From the NCBI GenBank assembly GCA_964030785.1, contig OZ034967.1, forward strand, positions 57,514,165-57,578,164: a stretch of 64,000 bases of DNA, written 5' to 3'. Position 1 is the first letter of the stretch. Every line of letters starts with the position of its first letter. Shown piece by piece: positions 34,087-46,191 of this stretch. Source of the stretch: Siderastrea siderea (Eukaryota; Cnidaria; Anthozoa; Scleractinia; Rhizangiidae). The position numbers and the translations under genes were made by a program. The notes below the pieces were generated by a model. The model was given only the letters and a program-made list of their open reading frames with translations, searched no databases and was not told the origin of the DNA.

Positions 34087-34100
34087 GGGGGGGGGGGGGG
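34087..34100. repeat. Homopolymer G run next to an exon acceptor
   Basis: Fourteen consecutive G bases lie at 34087-34100, about 40 bp upstream of the exon 6 acceptor. The length could be an assembly estimate. Confidence 0.9.
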
Positions 34101-34138
34101 TGCTAATACGAAGAAAACTTGACCGTCCTTTTTTTTAG

Positions 34139-34291
34139 ACGTTAATGAGTGCAACCCTGTGTATGTCAAGAGTCTGAACAGGACCATAATTCCCGCCGGA
34201 TGCGATCAGCTCTGTCATAACACGCCTGGAAATTACACTTGCAGCTGTAAAATAGGATTTTATCTTCTATATGATGGAAAACGGTGCCGAG
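34139..34291 (+). CDS. Calcium-binding EGF exon 6, with extended first loop
   Basis: A 51-codon, phase 1-1 exon (acceptor TTTTTTAG, donor GTAAGT). It opens DVNEC and has six cysteines and [12 protein letters not shown]. Between the first two cysteines lies an insert of about ten residues ([15 protein letters not shown]) with an NRT N-glycosylation sequon; NYT is a second sequon. A 14-base G run lies 39-52 bp before the exon. The next visible exon of this gene is 29 kb away. Confidence 0.88.
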
Positions 34292-34637
34292 GTAAGTTTT
34301 TTTTAAGCCGATCATTAAACGTACCGTGGGAACCAGAGGCCCGACATATTTGTAGATATTTATTTAGTCCTACTTTAACATAATTGTAGCGACGGACGTG
34401 ATCCGTACATCTGAACTTTTCTTGGTGTACCACATTGTCAATAAGCAACACAAACCTCCCGGGAAAATTCTTATGAGAAATTTTGTACGCGCTAAAAACC
34501 TTCTGCTTTTGTTTTCGCTTCGTTAACCGTGCAACTTGGTCAAATTAGTAAAATTTGCTTTTATGTTGTAAACAAGCATTGTTCAAGGTAAAATATTTCG
34601 TTGAATGTACTTCGCGGTGTAAAAGTTGACAGGCTGG

Positions 34638-34794
34638 TAATAAACAATTATTGGATGATGTTTTTGTGAAATTCTGAATAATCAAGGTCGAGGTAAGTAT
34701 TATGAGTCGAAGCCGACAGGCTGAGGCTGATAACAAACCTTGATTATTCTGGATATCACAAAAACCGAATCTAATAATTGTTTTATTATACATT
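34638..34794. repeat. Foldback MITE in the large EGF intron
   Basis: TAATAAACAATTATT at the left end pairs with AATAATTGTTTTATTA at the right. Inner blocks TTTTTGTGA and GAATAATCAAGGT also pair with their complements. The short GC-richer loop contains GACAGGCTGAGGCTGATAAC. The size and structure are those of a small foldback element. Confidence 0.75.
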
Positions 34795-36521
34795 GTTTTA
34801 AAGAAGATAACCGTTTGTAAGACAAGCCATCTTTTCAGTTTTCGTGCTTCCACAAAGAAAGTTTTTATAACTTCTGCTAACTCTTTTTTGTCTTCCGGTA
34901 CCTGAATTTTTCTCCATTAAGGTACTCGTGAAAGAGTTCCTTTGCAATACTTTGGTGGATCTTTTTGCATTTTCGGTGTCCTTATCTGTCAGTAATCTTT
35001 CGATTTTTCCTCAGTTGAAGTAGCAAATCGACTTGCCATGTTTTCCTTGGCTGTGTGCAAAGCTGCCACTAGCCACCGGCGAACTTGACCTTGCCCTTGG
35101 AAATCGTGCATTGCACCGACAACCAACAGATTATTCACTAATCTGCTAGTGTCGGGTGCGCTGATTTCCACAATGTCAAGTTACCACAATGTATGATAAT
35201 CCCTTTTAGTTCGCATATATAAACCATTACAAAAACCTGGCCAACTTGATGAACTACTTAACCATTTGGTTTCATCCTATTTAGAAAATGGGACACTTTT
35301 AATCTCAGTTTGCTTAATTACTTTGCTTTGCCTACGTGTCTTTAATACTAGCTTTTCTTCTGTATTCATTGTTACCAAAACAGTTCAAGTCCGTCAAAGT
35401 ATAGCTCAGTTAGTCCAGAAGCCGCAGTGACTGTAGGTACTCAAACGACTTGTTTATTGAGCCTAGCTTTGCGGCTTTTTTAGTGAAACGCCGAGCTTTC
35501 CTTTTTTTGTGTGTTTTTCGTAGTGAAATAGTAGCGCGGTACTCAACTAAAGAAGGTAGCTCTTAACTTATGTAGTACTCAGGTCTCACTTGTGTTTACT
35601 GAAATGTGTCCCTGGAAGATATGATACAAGATTAGCTCTTATCCAATCAAAGCGTGTCACGTGGCTTTGTACTTTGGCAGTTACGCCTTGTTCAAGATGT
35701 TTGAACATGGACTTTTCTAGCGCTGCTAGATTAGTAAATTCCTTCGCTCGCAGGAGAAGTTGGAATAAGGCATTGAAGAGCAATCCCCCAATAATTTTAA
35801 GGAACTTTTAAGAACTTTAAAAAATTCTAATAAGAGAACTATTTAAAATATGATGAACAATAAAAATGAAGGAAAGATACTGCAACGACGTTTCGAAGCC
35901 ATCTTGGCGTCATTTTTGAGCTATTTTGTCTACAAAATAGCCTCATAGTCGGCATGCAGCCTTACGTTTCTGGGAAGGTTGGTTGGTTGGTTGGTTGGTT
36001 TTTGGGTGGACCATGTTCGGCATTCCTGATGACTGTCGAATTTTACCGAAAGGCTAGTTGTCGGGGCCGGAACAAAAATCCAAATGAGAACGCACGGAAA
36101 ATTCCGCTACCAAAGCGACACGACGAAAGTGTCCGGATTATTATTGCTTGACGTTGGATATTTATATATCAAATACAAATGGCTGGCTTCCTTGTGGTAG
36201 ACTTCCTTAGAAAACGAATCGTCAGCACAAACCTGGTTTACAGGTGAGCGAAAGCGAGTTCTAGTAAATAATTCGTGGGTTATCTGATATTTATTATGTT
36301 TGGTCTAGGAAATATTTGTCAGCTTCGTTTGTTTCGGTAGATGAGAATTGGAACAAATCCTTTGTACGCATGCGCATAAATGAGGTTTGGAGTTATATGG
36401 TTCAACTTTAGAGTGTGAGAAATAACGTGACTTCTGTGCAGGGATGTCCCATAGTAAATGATGGTAAATAGATGGCAAATAGTTTGAAGGTATAAAAAGG
36501 GCAGACTCGTGCATTTCGAAC
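34795..36521. other. Intron sequence, no gene recognised
   Basis: A sequence at about 35895-35925 (minus: GACGCCAAGATGGCTTCGAAAC) resembles the stem II and GAAAC half of Penelope-associated hammerhead motifs, but the CUGA half is mutated. GGTT units lie near 35978-36002. Nothing else was supported. Confidence 0.35.
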
Positions 36522-36863
36522 TTAAAGGTCAAATAAACCCAAATTTTGATAATTCCGCTTTAGCCGTTTAAATGCGTCTTGACACAAGAAGAAATCATTA
36601 TAAAGCCAAACTGGAACGAAATTTTCCTTCCTGAGACCTTTAAAGGAGTAATAAAGCCAAAAGTACGAAGATATCCGAAGGTTTCACGAAATCGTTTCTG
36701 AAATGACCGCGCGCTTAAATGGAAGGAATGGAAATGACCGCTGATTCTGTGACGTCACTGTTGATGAGCAAAGAAAGCTCAAGATCCAAAGGCGAGTATT
36801 GAAGAGTATTGTTGTAATTTTTTGGAAAATTCTCTGCTTTCACCCGTTTTCTTTGCGTTGAAA

Positions 36864-36972
36864 ATGGCCGAGGAGCTCAAACCTGTGGCATTTAACGTAG
36901 AGCCATACCAGTTTGAGCTAATTGCCACAGAATCGGACTGCAAAATCTCAGATGATATTGACGACGGAATTG
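36864..36972 (+). pseudogene. First-exon-like ORF, possibly P2X7-type zinc-domain gene
   Basis: The ATG opens MAEELKPVAFNVEPYQFEL and an acidic stretch, and stays open to a GTAAAG donor at 36973 in phase 1. Downstream, near 37390-37450, GNCVLMPAGRES and, in another frame, FCCRAIPKSCDK resemble the C..GNC..MPT..E..CC.EI zinc-binding core of P2X7-intracellular-domain-like proteins that are abundant in cnidarians. The frameshift in the second part makes it a pseudogene. The link between the two exons is inferred. Confidence 0.3.
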
Positions 36973-38118
36973 GTAAAGTTTAATGGTGAGCGTTTAAGCT
37001 TATTTATTCATTACACTGTAAAAGTTCACCGTATAATTGTTAATAAATGCGTTACCACTTTATTTGAGGCATTTTTGTTGTTCTTTGCAGCCCTTTTGTA
37101 CACTTATTATGATCGATCTTTGTTGTTATGCCTTACTGACTAGACTGACTAGAGTAAAGCAAAGCTTCTAATACATGTATCCATTATGGTTCCTGTGTGA
37201 GTACGGTTTTCATCCTCGCGGCAACAGCAGCAGCAAATCCAGCTCAAATTGTGAACATAGCCGAAAACAGGTTACAGTTCTTGTTGAATGTGTCTGTCTA
37301 CATCGCAAATTGTTACTAATGACTGTGTTTGTTTGTTGTTTTGCATGTATACAATCTTAGGCTCAAAATTTAGGTGCATTTAAATTTTGGCAACTGTGTA
37401 CTAATGCCAGCTGGGCGAGAAAGTGTTTTGCTGTCGTGCAATTCCCAAATCCTGTGATAAGATACCACCTGCTATGTCCTAGAGACAGATGAAGAGAATT
37501 TTTAAATCCAGCTGTCATTGAGACAGATTATATGGGCTCTTTTTTTTGGGTGGGGGGGGGGGGGGGCAGAGAACAAACTCCACGTATAGATTGGTGCAAC
37601 CCAAATGAGTATGGTTTTAAAGCCTTTTTGGTCTGAAAATGGTTGTTGACTTAAAAGTCAGGTCTGAAAATGGTAATTGATTCGGGGGTGACAGTTATGT
37701 TTTGTCAGTTCTGAAAATGGGTGGGAAAAATTACACATCTGGTTCTCAGGATGGGTAAGGAAAATTACATGTTTGGTCTGAGGCACACTGAGAGCTGCTT
37801 TGTGGTTGAATTTTGTTTGGGAAAAGAGAAAGAAAAACCTCTGGGAGCAGGGGAGGAACCAGGGGACCAGTGGGGAGGGAAAATTACATATTTTGGTCCG
37901 AAAATGAATCACCTATAAATTGTGTTCATGAGAAAAGATCCTTCATTAATACATGATGAGATGTTGCAATGCTTATAAGGTTGTGTGCTAAATACTAAGA
38001 TATTTGACAAAAGGTGACGTAAAAGTAGTAAAAGATCAAGGAACAATAATGAAATGACAATTACAAAAACCCTTATTACATGAATGAACATGATTACATA
38101 AACAGCATACCTTGTTAA

Positions 38119-38502
38119 AGGGACACTGTCACCAATATCTAGATAACTTTGAAAAGCAAAGGGACATATTCTAATCAGTGGAAATCCAAAAATACTGGTT
38201 GAATTTCGTTTTAAATTACTCTACCAGTTCTCTGAGGCTGTAATTGAGTGTGTTTTCTCGCGGATCGCTAGGATGGAGATGGTTGCAACTTGAAAACATC
38301 AGGCTGATGTTTTCAAGTTTTTCCTTTGTTTCATGGAAAAATCACCAGTAACTGACTATGGTTTGTTCTTCCTTTGAGAAATTCATTTGATTTCCTTTTC
38401 TGGACGTTCTAGGAACATTCTGTGTACGTCAAAAAAGCATTTAATTGAAATTTCAGCACATTTTTCACCCCAAAACGTAAAAATCCCCGTGACAATGTCC
38501 CT
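38119..38502. mobile_element. 384-bp MITE with TTAA TSD
   Basis: AGGGACACTGTCAC at the left and GTGACAATGTCCCT at the right are flanked by TTAA at 38115-38118 and 38503-38506. An inner inverted pair AACTTGAAAACATCAG and CTGATGTTTTCAAGTT sits around 38290-38320. It is non-autonomous and probably mobilised by a Kolobok or piggyBac transposase. Confidence 0.8.
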
Positions 38503-39820
38503 TTAAGTTCTTAGCAACCTTGTGCACTTTATGACTCCTTTGATGTATATGGTTTAACAAGTATTGGGTTTACAATCTGTTGTACTACCAGTACAACATA
38601 TAAGTAATATAATTGTTAGTTGAAAGCAAAAACAAACTTTCAAATTTTAGCTTAACCCTTTAAGCCCTAACAGTGACGAAAATGAAATTTCTCTTTACAC
38701 TATCAATTTTTGTTCAAACAATCAAGTGATGAGAATAAAGAAAGTGATCACCAAAGATAAGATGTCTTGATATTTAGACAAATTCTCCTTACTAGTTCCA
38801 TAAGAAATGTATGGAGAACAGTAAGGAGAATATGCATTTTTATATCAGGGCTTAAAGGGTTAAACAAATCAAATGTGATTTCATTATTTCCAAGACTGTG
38901 AAATCGAGTTAATGTTGTTTTTCTACTGTTACTGGTTAGCTAACCTGTTTATTTAATATTTAATATAGATTTATTTTTGTAGTTGACATATTTATTTAAT
39001 CCCTTTACTGATGAGTTACCTTTTACTCATCTGTGTATCTTTCTTATGAGTCTGTTGTTTCCTCTTTCGTTCTCAGAACATGTATACAGTAATGTTGCTT
39101 ATAGGCAATACACTTGCTGGATACGTATGAAGCTGGGACGACAAATCCCAATAGCCATTCCATCTTGTCTGGTTTAAAAAATTAGAGAGAGCTTCCCAAG
39201 TAAAAGTGGAAACTGAAAGGGCTTTGAATATGTCCATTAACAGCTTGGCAGTCTTGCTAGATAATATTAACATCATATTTGGTTGACAGTTCTACTACTC
39301 TTTGAAATGTTTCTAAACTTTGTATTTTCTTCAATTACTACAGAGTGGTACTTAACCTACGAGGTGAGAGGGGAGGGGCTCCCATAGTGTAGTGAAGGGG
39401 TCACCGTGGTTACAATTCATGCTTTGGTACCACTTAGGGTGTTTGAATTAAAAATGACCATTGTCAGCGTGTTTTGATACTTTCTAGGGTTTTAAGGTAC
39501 TGTAATGTCAGAAATTCATGCTGGCAGGAACAACTTTTCAAGAGGTATTAGTACTTCTTGGAGTGACAAGGAACATACGCGACACCCACAAAAGAAGTGT
39601 TTTTTTGTTTCAAGCAACAATCAATTCCTTCAGTTTTTATGGGTCAACCATTTCCCCCTCCTAACAGTACTTAGATAGCAGCTGTACGAAGGGTGGACCC
39701 CATAATTATATTAAGTGATACACCTGTCATATACTTGATAGGGGCATGTTCGTCTTGATATGATGTCATTTCTGCCTCCCCTAAAAATCATGAACATGGA
39801 ACAGCCTGGAACACCTGCTT

Positions 39821-40477
39821 CCCAGGGGGGTACTCCGGATTTCAAGTGACGGGGATGATCGAATGGGGGCAAAAATCAAAACCCCCAAAAATCTCTAGGG
39901 CCTCCAAGGAACCCAAAAAATCCCTGGACCAAAAATTAACCCCCCAAAATCCCATGCCGAATTTTCGAGCCTCAAAAATTTTCAGAAAGGATTAACCCAC
40001 AAATCACAAGCGAAAGATATCAAGAATTCACTACAGCAAAAGGGAAACCCAGTGAGGATAAAGCCAGGTGATAAACACGATGGATGAGAAATCAGTTGAA
40101 TGAATTGAAGCCTTGTGAAATACACCCGGGACACTTTGCGGATTATTGTATAGCCGGTTTTATGAAACAGATGCAATGTAATGTGACACCATCGTTAAAT
40201 ATAATTAAAACAACTGCAAAGCAAGTTTGGTTGTCAGTACTTAATATTCACAGAACTACGCGGCCAGGATACACAGGCACTACCACAATTCTTCAGATTG
40301 TTTTGAATACCCAAAAAATCTCTACTTAAATCAAGCCACCCAAAAAAATACTTGCCAAATTTTCCCACCCAAAAACATCCCGGAATGGAAAATTTCAAAC
40401 CCCCCCCCCCCCAAAAAAAATCCTTCGATTATCTCCGTCACTTGAAATCCGGAGTACCCCCCCCCCCCCCCCCTGGG
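39821..40477. mobile_element. 657-bp hAT-like MITE, 8-bp TSD
   Basis: ACCTGCTT at 39813-39820 is repeated at 40478-40485. The ends are CCCAGGGGGGTACTCCGGAT and its complement, and continue as inverted repeats through TTCAAGTGACGG. An 8-bp duplication fits the hAT superfamily. The C- and A-rich interior (CCAAAAATC-type words) has no ORF. Confidence 0.8.
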
Positions 40478-41051
40478 ACCTGCTTGCCAGTGAAAAGCCA
40501 CAACACTTAGAAACTAGGCCAGTTTATTAAATCTGGGTTTATGTTGTTGGTTGTCTTGAGTGTTGGCTTGTGACAGGCTTAAGAAGGGCCTGCAACCGTA
40601 TGAAAGCGATAAAACTAAAATATTTTAGTGTGTGAAGCTTACGTTTGTTTATAATTATTGAAGCCTAATTTATGCGCCAAAACCCCGAGGTTATTGTTAA
40701 TGCTAAGTAACTGCTATGACATAATTCTCAAATAAACTAACTGAAAGAGCTAACAACCATCAGAAGATACAAGCTAGTCATAGTTATACTGAACAAAATG
40801 CAAAATTCTTACCTCTAAATTTCTACGTTGGGCAAATGCTGAACACGCAATTGGAATTCCCGTGTGAAGTTGCCCCGTTCTTGGGCGGACATGGATGGTT
40901 TATACCGCTGTAACTTAGCGCTCGAAACAACCTCCACAAGCTCGGAAAACCGGCAAAAACGCAGCAAACACATAACAGGTAAGGTTCTTCAAACTTTATT
41001 TGGATTTTTAGGTATTTTCCATGGAAAACCGCCGATTATTTTCGATCGAAT

Positions 41052-41219
41052 CCCTTTGGTTACCTATGGTGTAAACTGGTTTGCACCGACACGTGAATCA
41101 GTGTTTTGTGGGTTGAAACGATCCTCCTTTCATTCTTTGAGCCATTCTTGAGGCAGTTCTGGATCTTCTAGAAACTTAAAATTACTTACTTTACTCTTAT
41201 AGCAGCACAAAACACCATG
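41052..41219 (-). pseudogene. THAP-type zinc finger relic
   Basis: The minus strand gives FKFLEDPELPQEWLKE, a stop, then KEDRFNPQNTDSRVGANQFT. This follows the THAP layout F.FP.DP.L...W......F.P....R.C..HF. The C and H of the final zinc pair are replaced by G and Q, and a stop interrupts the centre. It lies 276 bp inside the right end of the TTAA-flanked element, the position expected for the N-terminal domain of a Kolobok-type transposase. Confidence 0.5.
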
Positions 41220-41499
41220 ATTTTCCGCTAAGTCCTCACACTTCGAATCCCCGCAATTTTCCAGCTCGCCAACAGTGACGTCACTGGTGTTATTTCCGAA
41301 AATTTACCGACAACTTTCCCGACCACTCTACGATTATGAAGGCCAAAAAGTAGCACTTTTCACATGCCATTATCTCTGCGATCCTAAGTCCAATTGACTT
41401 GAAACTTCAGAATATGTTTATTTGATACCAAATCAACACATAACAAGTAAATTGGATTGAAAGAAAAAACGTCGAAATTTTGGTTTATTTGACCTTTAA

Positions 41500-42581
41500 A
41501 CGACTTATTGTTCGCACCTTTTGGCAGGTTTTAAAATTAATGGCCATGCCACTCGATCACTAGGTCCGTCAAAGGCACAAGGTCGACAAGGAAAAAGATT
41601 GTATGGGTGGCATAAACGTTGCTCGTACGTGCGACTAGCTAAGTGCAAAGTTGGAGGCGGCTTACCAGAGAAATGGGTTTCTGGTTAGGCTGCGTGGTAA
41701 CCTGCGATCAGGCCGAATTTTAGCATTGCTCTCATATTCTCTTACGTTAGTCGCTCGCTAAAATAGGGCCTGATACAATCTCTCACAGGAGTTCGTGTCG
41801 GCGGCCAAATTTTGGCCGCGGGAATCTCGCAATCTGATTGGCTCTTTAACAATAGAGCTGTCAACGGAAGTAAATTGTCTACGAGTTTCGATTCGACCGC
41901 CATCGCGCGCCAAGGAACAACCAAGGAACAAGTCTGCCGAAGTAAAATGTGTTGCTCTAATAAATTCTCTTCTTTCTAGGAGAATAGTCACCATTTCTTT
42001 CTCTCCTGAGAATGGCATTCGGTTTGATAACAAAACGAACAGCAGACGAACAAGTATCTTTCGCCAAGAATGATCAACAAGTCAACCGATAATTCGGTAA
42101 ACTTAACGGTAAACTTACCGGTAAACTGATGTTTGGCGAGAACCGCAATCAAGTCGCAATAACGATTTTCAGTTTATTCATTCATTGTTTAATACTTGTG
42201 TCGTTTTATTGATCTTTGACATTGACATCAAAGTTTTATAATAAATTTTCTTCGTTTTAAAATTCGCTGCTGTTTAGAGATAAAATTCCGGCTGCTAATC
42301 TCAAATATTTATCACTTCTGGAACTAAATTAAATTACAAAATACTCCTTTGTTTATAAACGGTTTTTTTATATCTTTATTCGAAAGAATGAAACTGAAGG
42401 TATTTCTCTTAATTGCCCAAGGTTTTTTTGCGCAGAAAATCGGTGACAAATGCGAAGAGAATATTTCCGGATACCACCTGAAATGGGAAAGGATTCAAGC
42501 ATGCAGCATATCTTGGTACATGACAACCTCGTCGTGTTTTGAATTTTCATTCAGTTTCAGCTCAGACAGAGCAACCATGTA
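41500..42581. other. Intron spacer with a short repeat at 41700-41790
   Basis: AACCTGCGATCAGGCC and GGGCCTGATACAATCTCT bracket about 60 bp. A related unit in reverse orientation lies at 54840-54955. It is a small interspersed repeat of unknown class. No gene was supported. Confidence 0.4.
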
Positions 42582-42639
42582 CAATACTATGAGGCGCCGT
42601 TACCGCCAAAATTCAGCCCCTTTATTTTTTAGTAAATAG

Positions 42640-43380
42640 TGCTTTAAGTTTTACAAATGGTGCCCTTAGTTTTGTAAATGGTGCCCTGATTTTTATAAGT
42701 AGTCCCCTTGGTTTTGAAAATGGTGCCCTTAGTTTTGTAAATGGTGCCCTTAGTTTTGCAAAAGGTGCCCTAAATTTTATAAATGGTGCCCTTAGTCTTG
42801 TAAATGGTGCCCTAATTTTTATAAATGGTGCCCAAATTTTTACAAATTGTGCCCTTAGTTTTGTAAATGGTGCCCTAACTTTTACAAATGGTGCCCTAAC
42901 TTTTATAAATGGTGCCCTTAGTCTTGTAAATGGTGCCCTAATTTTTGTAAATGGTGCTCTAATTTTTATAAATGGAGCCCTTAGTTTTATAAATGGTGCC
43001 CTAATTTTTGTAAATGGTGCCCTAATTTTTACAAATGGTGCCCTTAGTTTTGTAAATGGTGCCCTAATTTTTATAAATGGTGCCCTTAGTTTTGCAAATG
43101 GTGCCCTAATTTTTATAAATGGTGCCCTTAGTTTTACAAATGGTGCCCTAATTTTTGTAAATGGTGCCCTTATTTTTGTAAATGGCGACTTTCCTTTCAT
43201 GAAATGGTGCCTTTGTATTCAAATATGGTGCCTTTATTTATATAAATGCAACTACAATTTATGTAAATTGCGCTTTTTCTTTGTAAAAATGGTACGTTGT
43301 TTTCATTTTAACTGCGCCCCAATTTCTAAAATGGTGCCTCGTTGTTCGTAAATGGTGCATCTTTTACTTATGCCTGTATC
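42640..43380. repeat. Left minisatellite array in the IS3EU-like TIR
   Basis: About 27 regular units of 21 bp with the core AAATGGTGCCCT followed by TAGTTTTGT or AATTTTTAT run to about 43200. More diverged units (GTGCCTTT, GTACGTTG) continue to about 43370. Because 21 is divisible by three, the array is open for 192 codons on the minus strand as a seven-residue repeat (RAPFIKI/L). That frame is an artefact. Confidence 0.95.
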
Positions 43381-43445
43381 AACCGACTTACGCGAGGATT
43401 AGGCTGTGCTCAGTCTCAGTCCAGGGGCCTTCTCCCGTTCCCGAG

Positions 43446-44510
43446 GTATCCAATCGATGAAATCGATATCAATTAATATCAATCGATATCAATTAATCGA
43501 CTGATATTGATAATCGATGACCAATCGATGAAGTAGATCTTTGTGACCTTTTATCGATTTCCAATAGCAGTCGATAGCTTAATTGATATCGATCGGCATC
43601 GATTGGTTGCGAATTTTCTCCCGCTTCACAACCTACAAGCCGACGGAAAAGGCACTTCATATCACACCTTTTCACGTACAGATTGTCAACGGATTTTATT
43701 TTATTGCGCGGAACGTTAACAGGAGAATAATGACCTATTTCATTTCGTCGAGCACCTCGCGCATTAATCTCAACGTCATATCATCGGCGCTACCTTCCTT
43801 TTGTTTCTCCCGCTCTTCCTTTCTTTATCCATGTCTTCTAATGCCGGCACCTGCTTTATAACCTCAGACAGATCAACATGTAACGTCCATTTCGCATCGT
43901 TTACGGCTCCCACTACTTTGAATATCGATCTGACACTGCACCATTTGACATTGTCGTAGTTGACAACTCCCACTCGTTTTCCCTCTTTTTCTGGAAATCC
44001 AGTACAGTGTGTTAGCGCAGATAGTGATTTTCTCTTCCGCTTTTGTATCCAATCGCCACTCAAATACCGGATAATGGGATTTTAGAGATGGAGAACGGAT
44101 GATTCTTATAATCTGACCCACGTGCAAGCGTGCGTTTCCGCGTTCTTCCCTCTTCTTGCAAGCAGTAAAAAGCTCGCCAGTATTCACTTCAAAACGGCAA
44201 TGGTGATAGCCTTTAACGATGCCGCTCATGGACAGTTGAACTTCTTGCGACTCAGACTTTCTCTGCGTGTCCACCGTGGCAAGTGGTATTAAATTCGAGT
44301 GCGCGTGCCACGCAGAACTTATTCTTCGCGTTAAGAAACTGTGAGCTACTTGTTTTGCCGATCGATGACAATCGATGAACGAGTTTCGTGACTATCGATT
44401 GGTCATTGATTCGCCGATACCAATCGATATCAATTAACTAATTTTATCGATTGATAGCGATTGATCGATTACCTTACCGATCATAGATTTCCATCGATTG
44501 GATACCCCGG
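43446..44510. mobile_element. 1.1-kb ATCGAT-rich nested element
   Basis: Inverted ends GTATCCAATCGATG and CATCGATTGGATAC enclose about 150 bp on each side packed with ATCGAT, TATCAATTAA and GATATCGAT words. CCCG lies beside both ends, compatible with a 4-bp duplication but with two odd bases on the left. The inner part carries a minus-strand frame. It sits just inside the left terminal repeat of the IS3EU-like element, whose right arm shows the uninterrupted sequence. Confidence 0.6.
43776..44274 (-). pseudogene. Unrecognised coding fragment inside the ATCGAT-rich element
   Basis: The first frame has SMSGIVKGYHHCRFEVNTGE and CKKREERGNA. It shifts near ISRKRG into a second frame with KRVGVVNYDNVKWCSVRSI and SEVIKQVPALEDMDKERK, ending at 43776. 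The GYHHCRFEVNTGE part vaguely recalls HIRAN-like domains found in cnidarian repeat proteins, but I would not assign it. Base use is less AT-rich than the flanking arms. Confidence 0.35.
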
Positions 44511-44742
44511 ATCCTGTTGTAAATGGCTTAAAGAGGGACCCTGACTATAAAAGGACCTCTGCCCTGGGCAAGCCGTCAGTCATTTCACTCCAGACACCGA
44601 GCTGTCAACATCGAATCGCTCCGTGACCCTACGTTGCGCAAAGAATAAGATTATCGGCCGTTCTCCTCGCAGACTAATCGGAAATAAAGAATAGTTTTTA
44701 ATCGTTGTGTTAGAAAATCCCTTCATTTCAGGAAATTTCAGG

Positions 44743-46182
44743 ATGCTCGGCGCTTCGAGAAAACGCATACGGGTAAGTGGAGTAACAACTGAAGAATTTG
44801 CCATACTCTGTTTATCTTATACGTGTAGTACATATTCCTTTCTATTTCAAATATATTTTCTTACCTGTACCTCACTACTATATTATTTTCTCCTCAGCTA
44901 ACTGTAGAATTATTTGAAGAAGAGCAAGAGCGGGTGATTGAACTGATTCGAGATGCAACGCCGAATTGCGAAGTGGTATCTGTGAGGCGGGTGAACCCAA
45001 AAGTAAACGGTCAGTTATTGATCTTAGACGGAGAGATTCTTTTAGTTCCAGTCGTCATCTCTCTTCCTTACTACTTTATACCTCTACAATTTATTTAGAG
45101 CTATTTATTGTAGGGTTCGTCCAGAAAAGTACACAGCGAAACAATTACCGTGAAACGACTATCGAGCCGTTTTTTTTTTCTTTTTTTTTCGAATTGCGCG
45201 CTTTTTCTTCCCAAAGCCCCCGCAGCGGAAAGAAATCCGATTGCCGTCTGCGAGCCGCAAGGTCAGATCAGGTCTACTGTATAAATCGTTACCAAGAAAA
45301 ATATGTTTTATTCTATACATGTATTTGCGAACAATATTTCTATATTCTCATGCTGGAACTTTCTCAAACGCACGACCTAATTTCGCAAAAGTGGGTATGC
45401 GTCAATTCAGCCGTGAGGGACGCTAACTGCTTGTATATTTTGTTGTGAACATTTCCATCACTTCTCTAAGATTTCTTGTGTACACGGTACATTTCTTGTG
45501 TGCAATTGTGTACATTGTCAGTAGTATCTGAAAAGTATAAATATAAAGACGGTGGACTTTCTCCTCTAACCCTAACTAGGTAATTTTTTTCTGGTTCTTT
45601 CTACTTGGTTCACGGGCTTTTTTCTGAGTTTTAGCCCGAGTTGCTACTGATATAATGTTGTTGAAAAATCAACGATAAGATATTCCACTCATTGATATTC
45701 CATTGCTCATGTTTTGTCCTGTTGTAGCTCCAAGCCGCCCAGGAAAACGTTTTCACGTACCTGAATTGGAAGAGAGCGAATGTCCTCAGCCAGTGCGCCT
45801 CTTTCCCAGACGTAAAGAGATTGCTTCGGGCAACGAGGCAGACCCACAGCCTGCAGAAACGGCGTCACCGGGAGAAGTGTTGCAAAGTTGCGAATTTTGT
45901 CTTCAGCGTAGCTGCATCACTTCCTCTGCGTTCAAGCCACAAGGCAGAGGTGATGCAAGAATTACAAACCACGTGAAACGTCGCAAAGACTACAAGTGGT
46001 ATTGGAGAACCCTAAAAGACTGTGGCCTCTGGGAAAATTCCATTTATCTCGAACGAAAAGAGGAATTGGGATGTTTGATTGACGACGTGAGGGAGGTTAT
46101 GCCTCACTGCGTTGTAAAAGATGTCAGAAGAAGATGGCCGAATCCTCCCCATGTCCCATACCAGGGGCACCGCCGATCATAA
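44743..46182 (+). CDS. Accessory protein of the Kolobok-type element, 198 aa, three exons
   Basis: Exons are 44743-44772 (ATG to donor GTAAGT), 44898-45009 (acceptor CTCCTCAG, donor GTCAGT) and 45728-46182 (acceptor TTGTAG, stop TAA). Phases match throughout with no internal stop. The product starts MLGASRKRIR and continues with an acidic LTVELFEEEQERVIEL segment. After a proline-rich middle it ends in a compact domain with CEFCLQRSC, NHVKRRKDYKWYWRTLKDCG and VKDVRRRWPNPP. The CxxC...C cluster and basic helix suggest nucleic-acid or protein binding. I recall similar small proteins beside related transposases in corals, but the function is unknown. It could be a transposition cofactor. A polyadenylation signal follows at 46192. 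Confidence 0.75.
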
Positions 46183-46191
46183 AAAGAGGCA

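Larger units (their letters stand above)
36526..41495. mobile_element. 5-kb Kolobok-like transposon remnant, TTAA TSD
   Basis: TTAA at 36522-36525 and 41496-41499 flank inverted termini. The left is AGGTCAAATAAACCCAAAT and the right, reversed, is AGGTCAAATAAACCAAAAT. Near the right end the minus strand carries a THAP-type zinc finger relic. THAP domains and TTAA duplications together fit the Kolobok superfamily. Near the left end lies a plus-strand exon with a zinc-finger-like continuation. Two younger MITEs sit inside. No intact transposase catalytic domain was found. Confidence 0.65.

Noticed and set aside
42622..43200. 192-codon open frame with seven-residue RAPFIKI-type repeats
   Set aside because: It is the translation of the 21-bp minisatellite in the transposon terminal repeat. 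The unit length is a multiple of three, so frames stay open by chance, and the inverted array at the other end is not similarly open.
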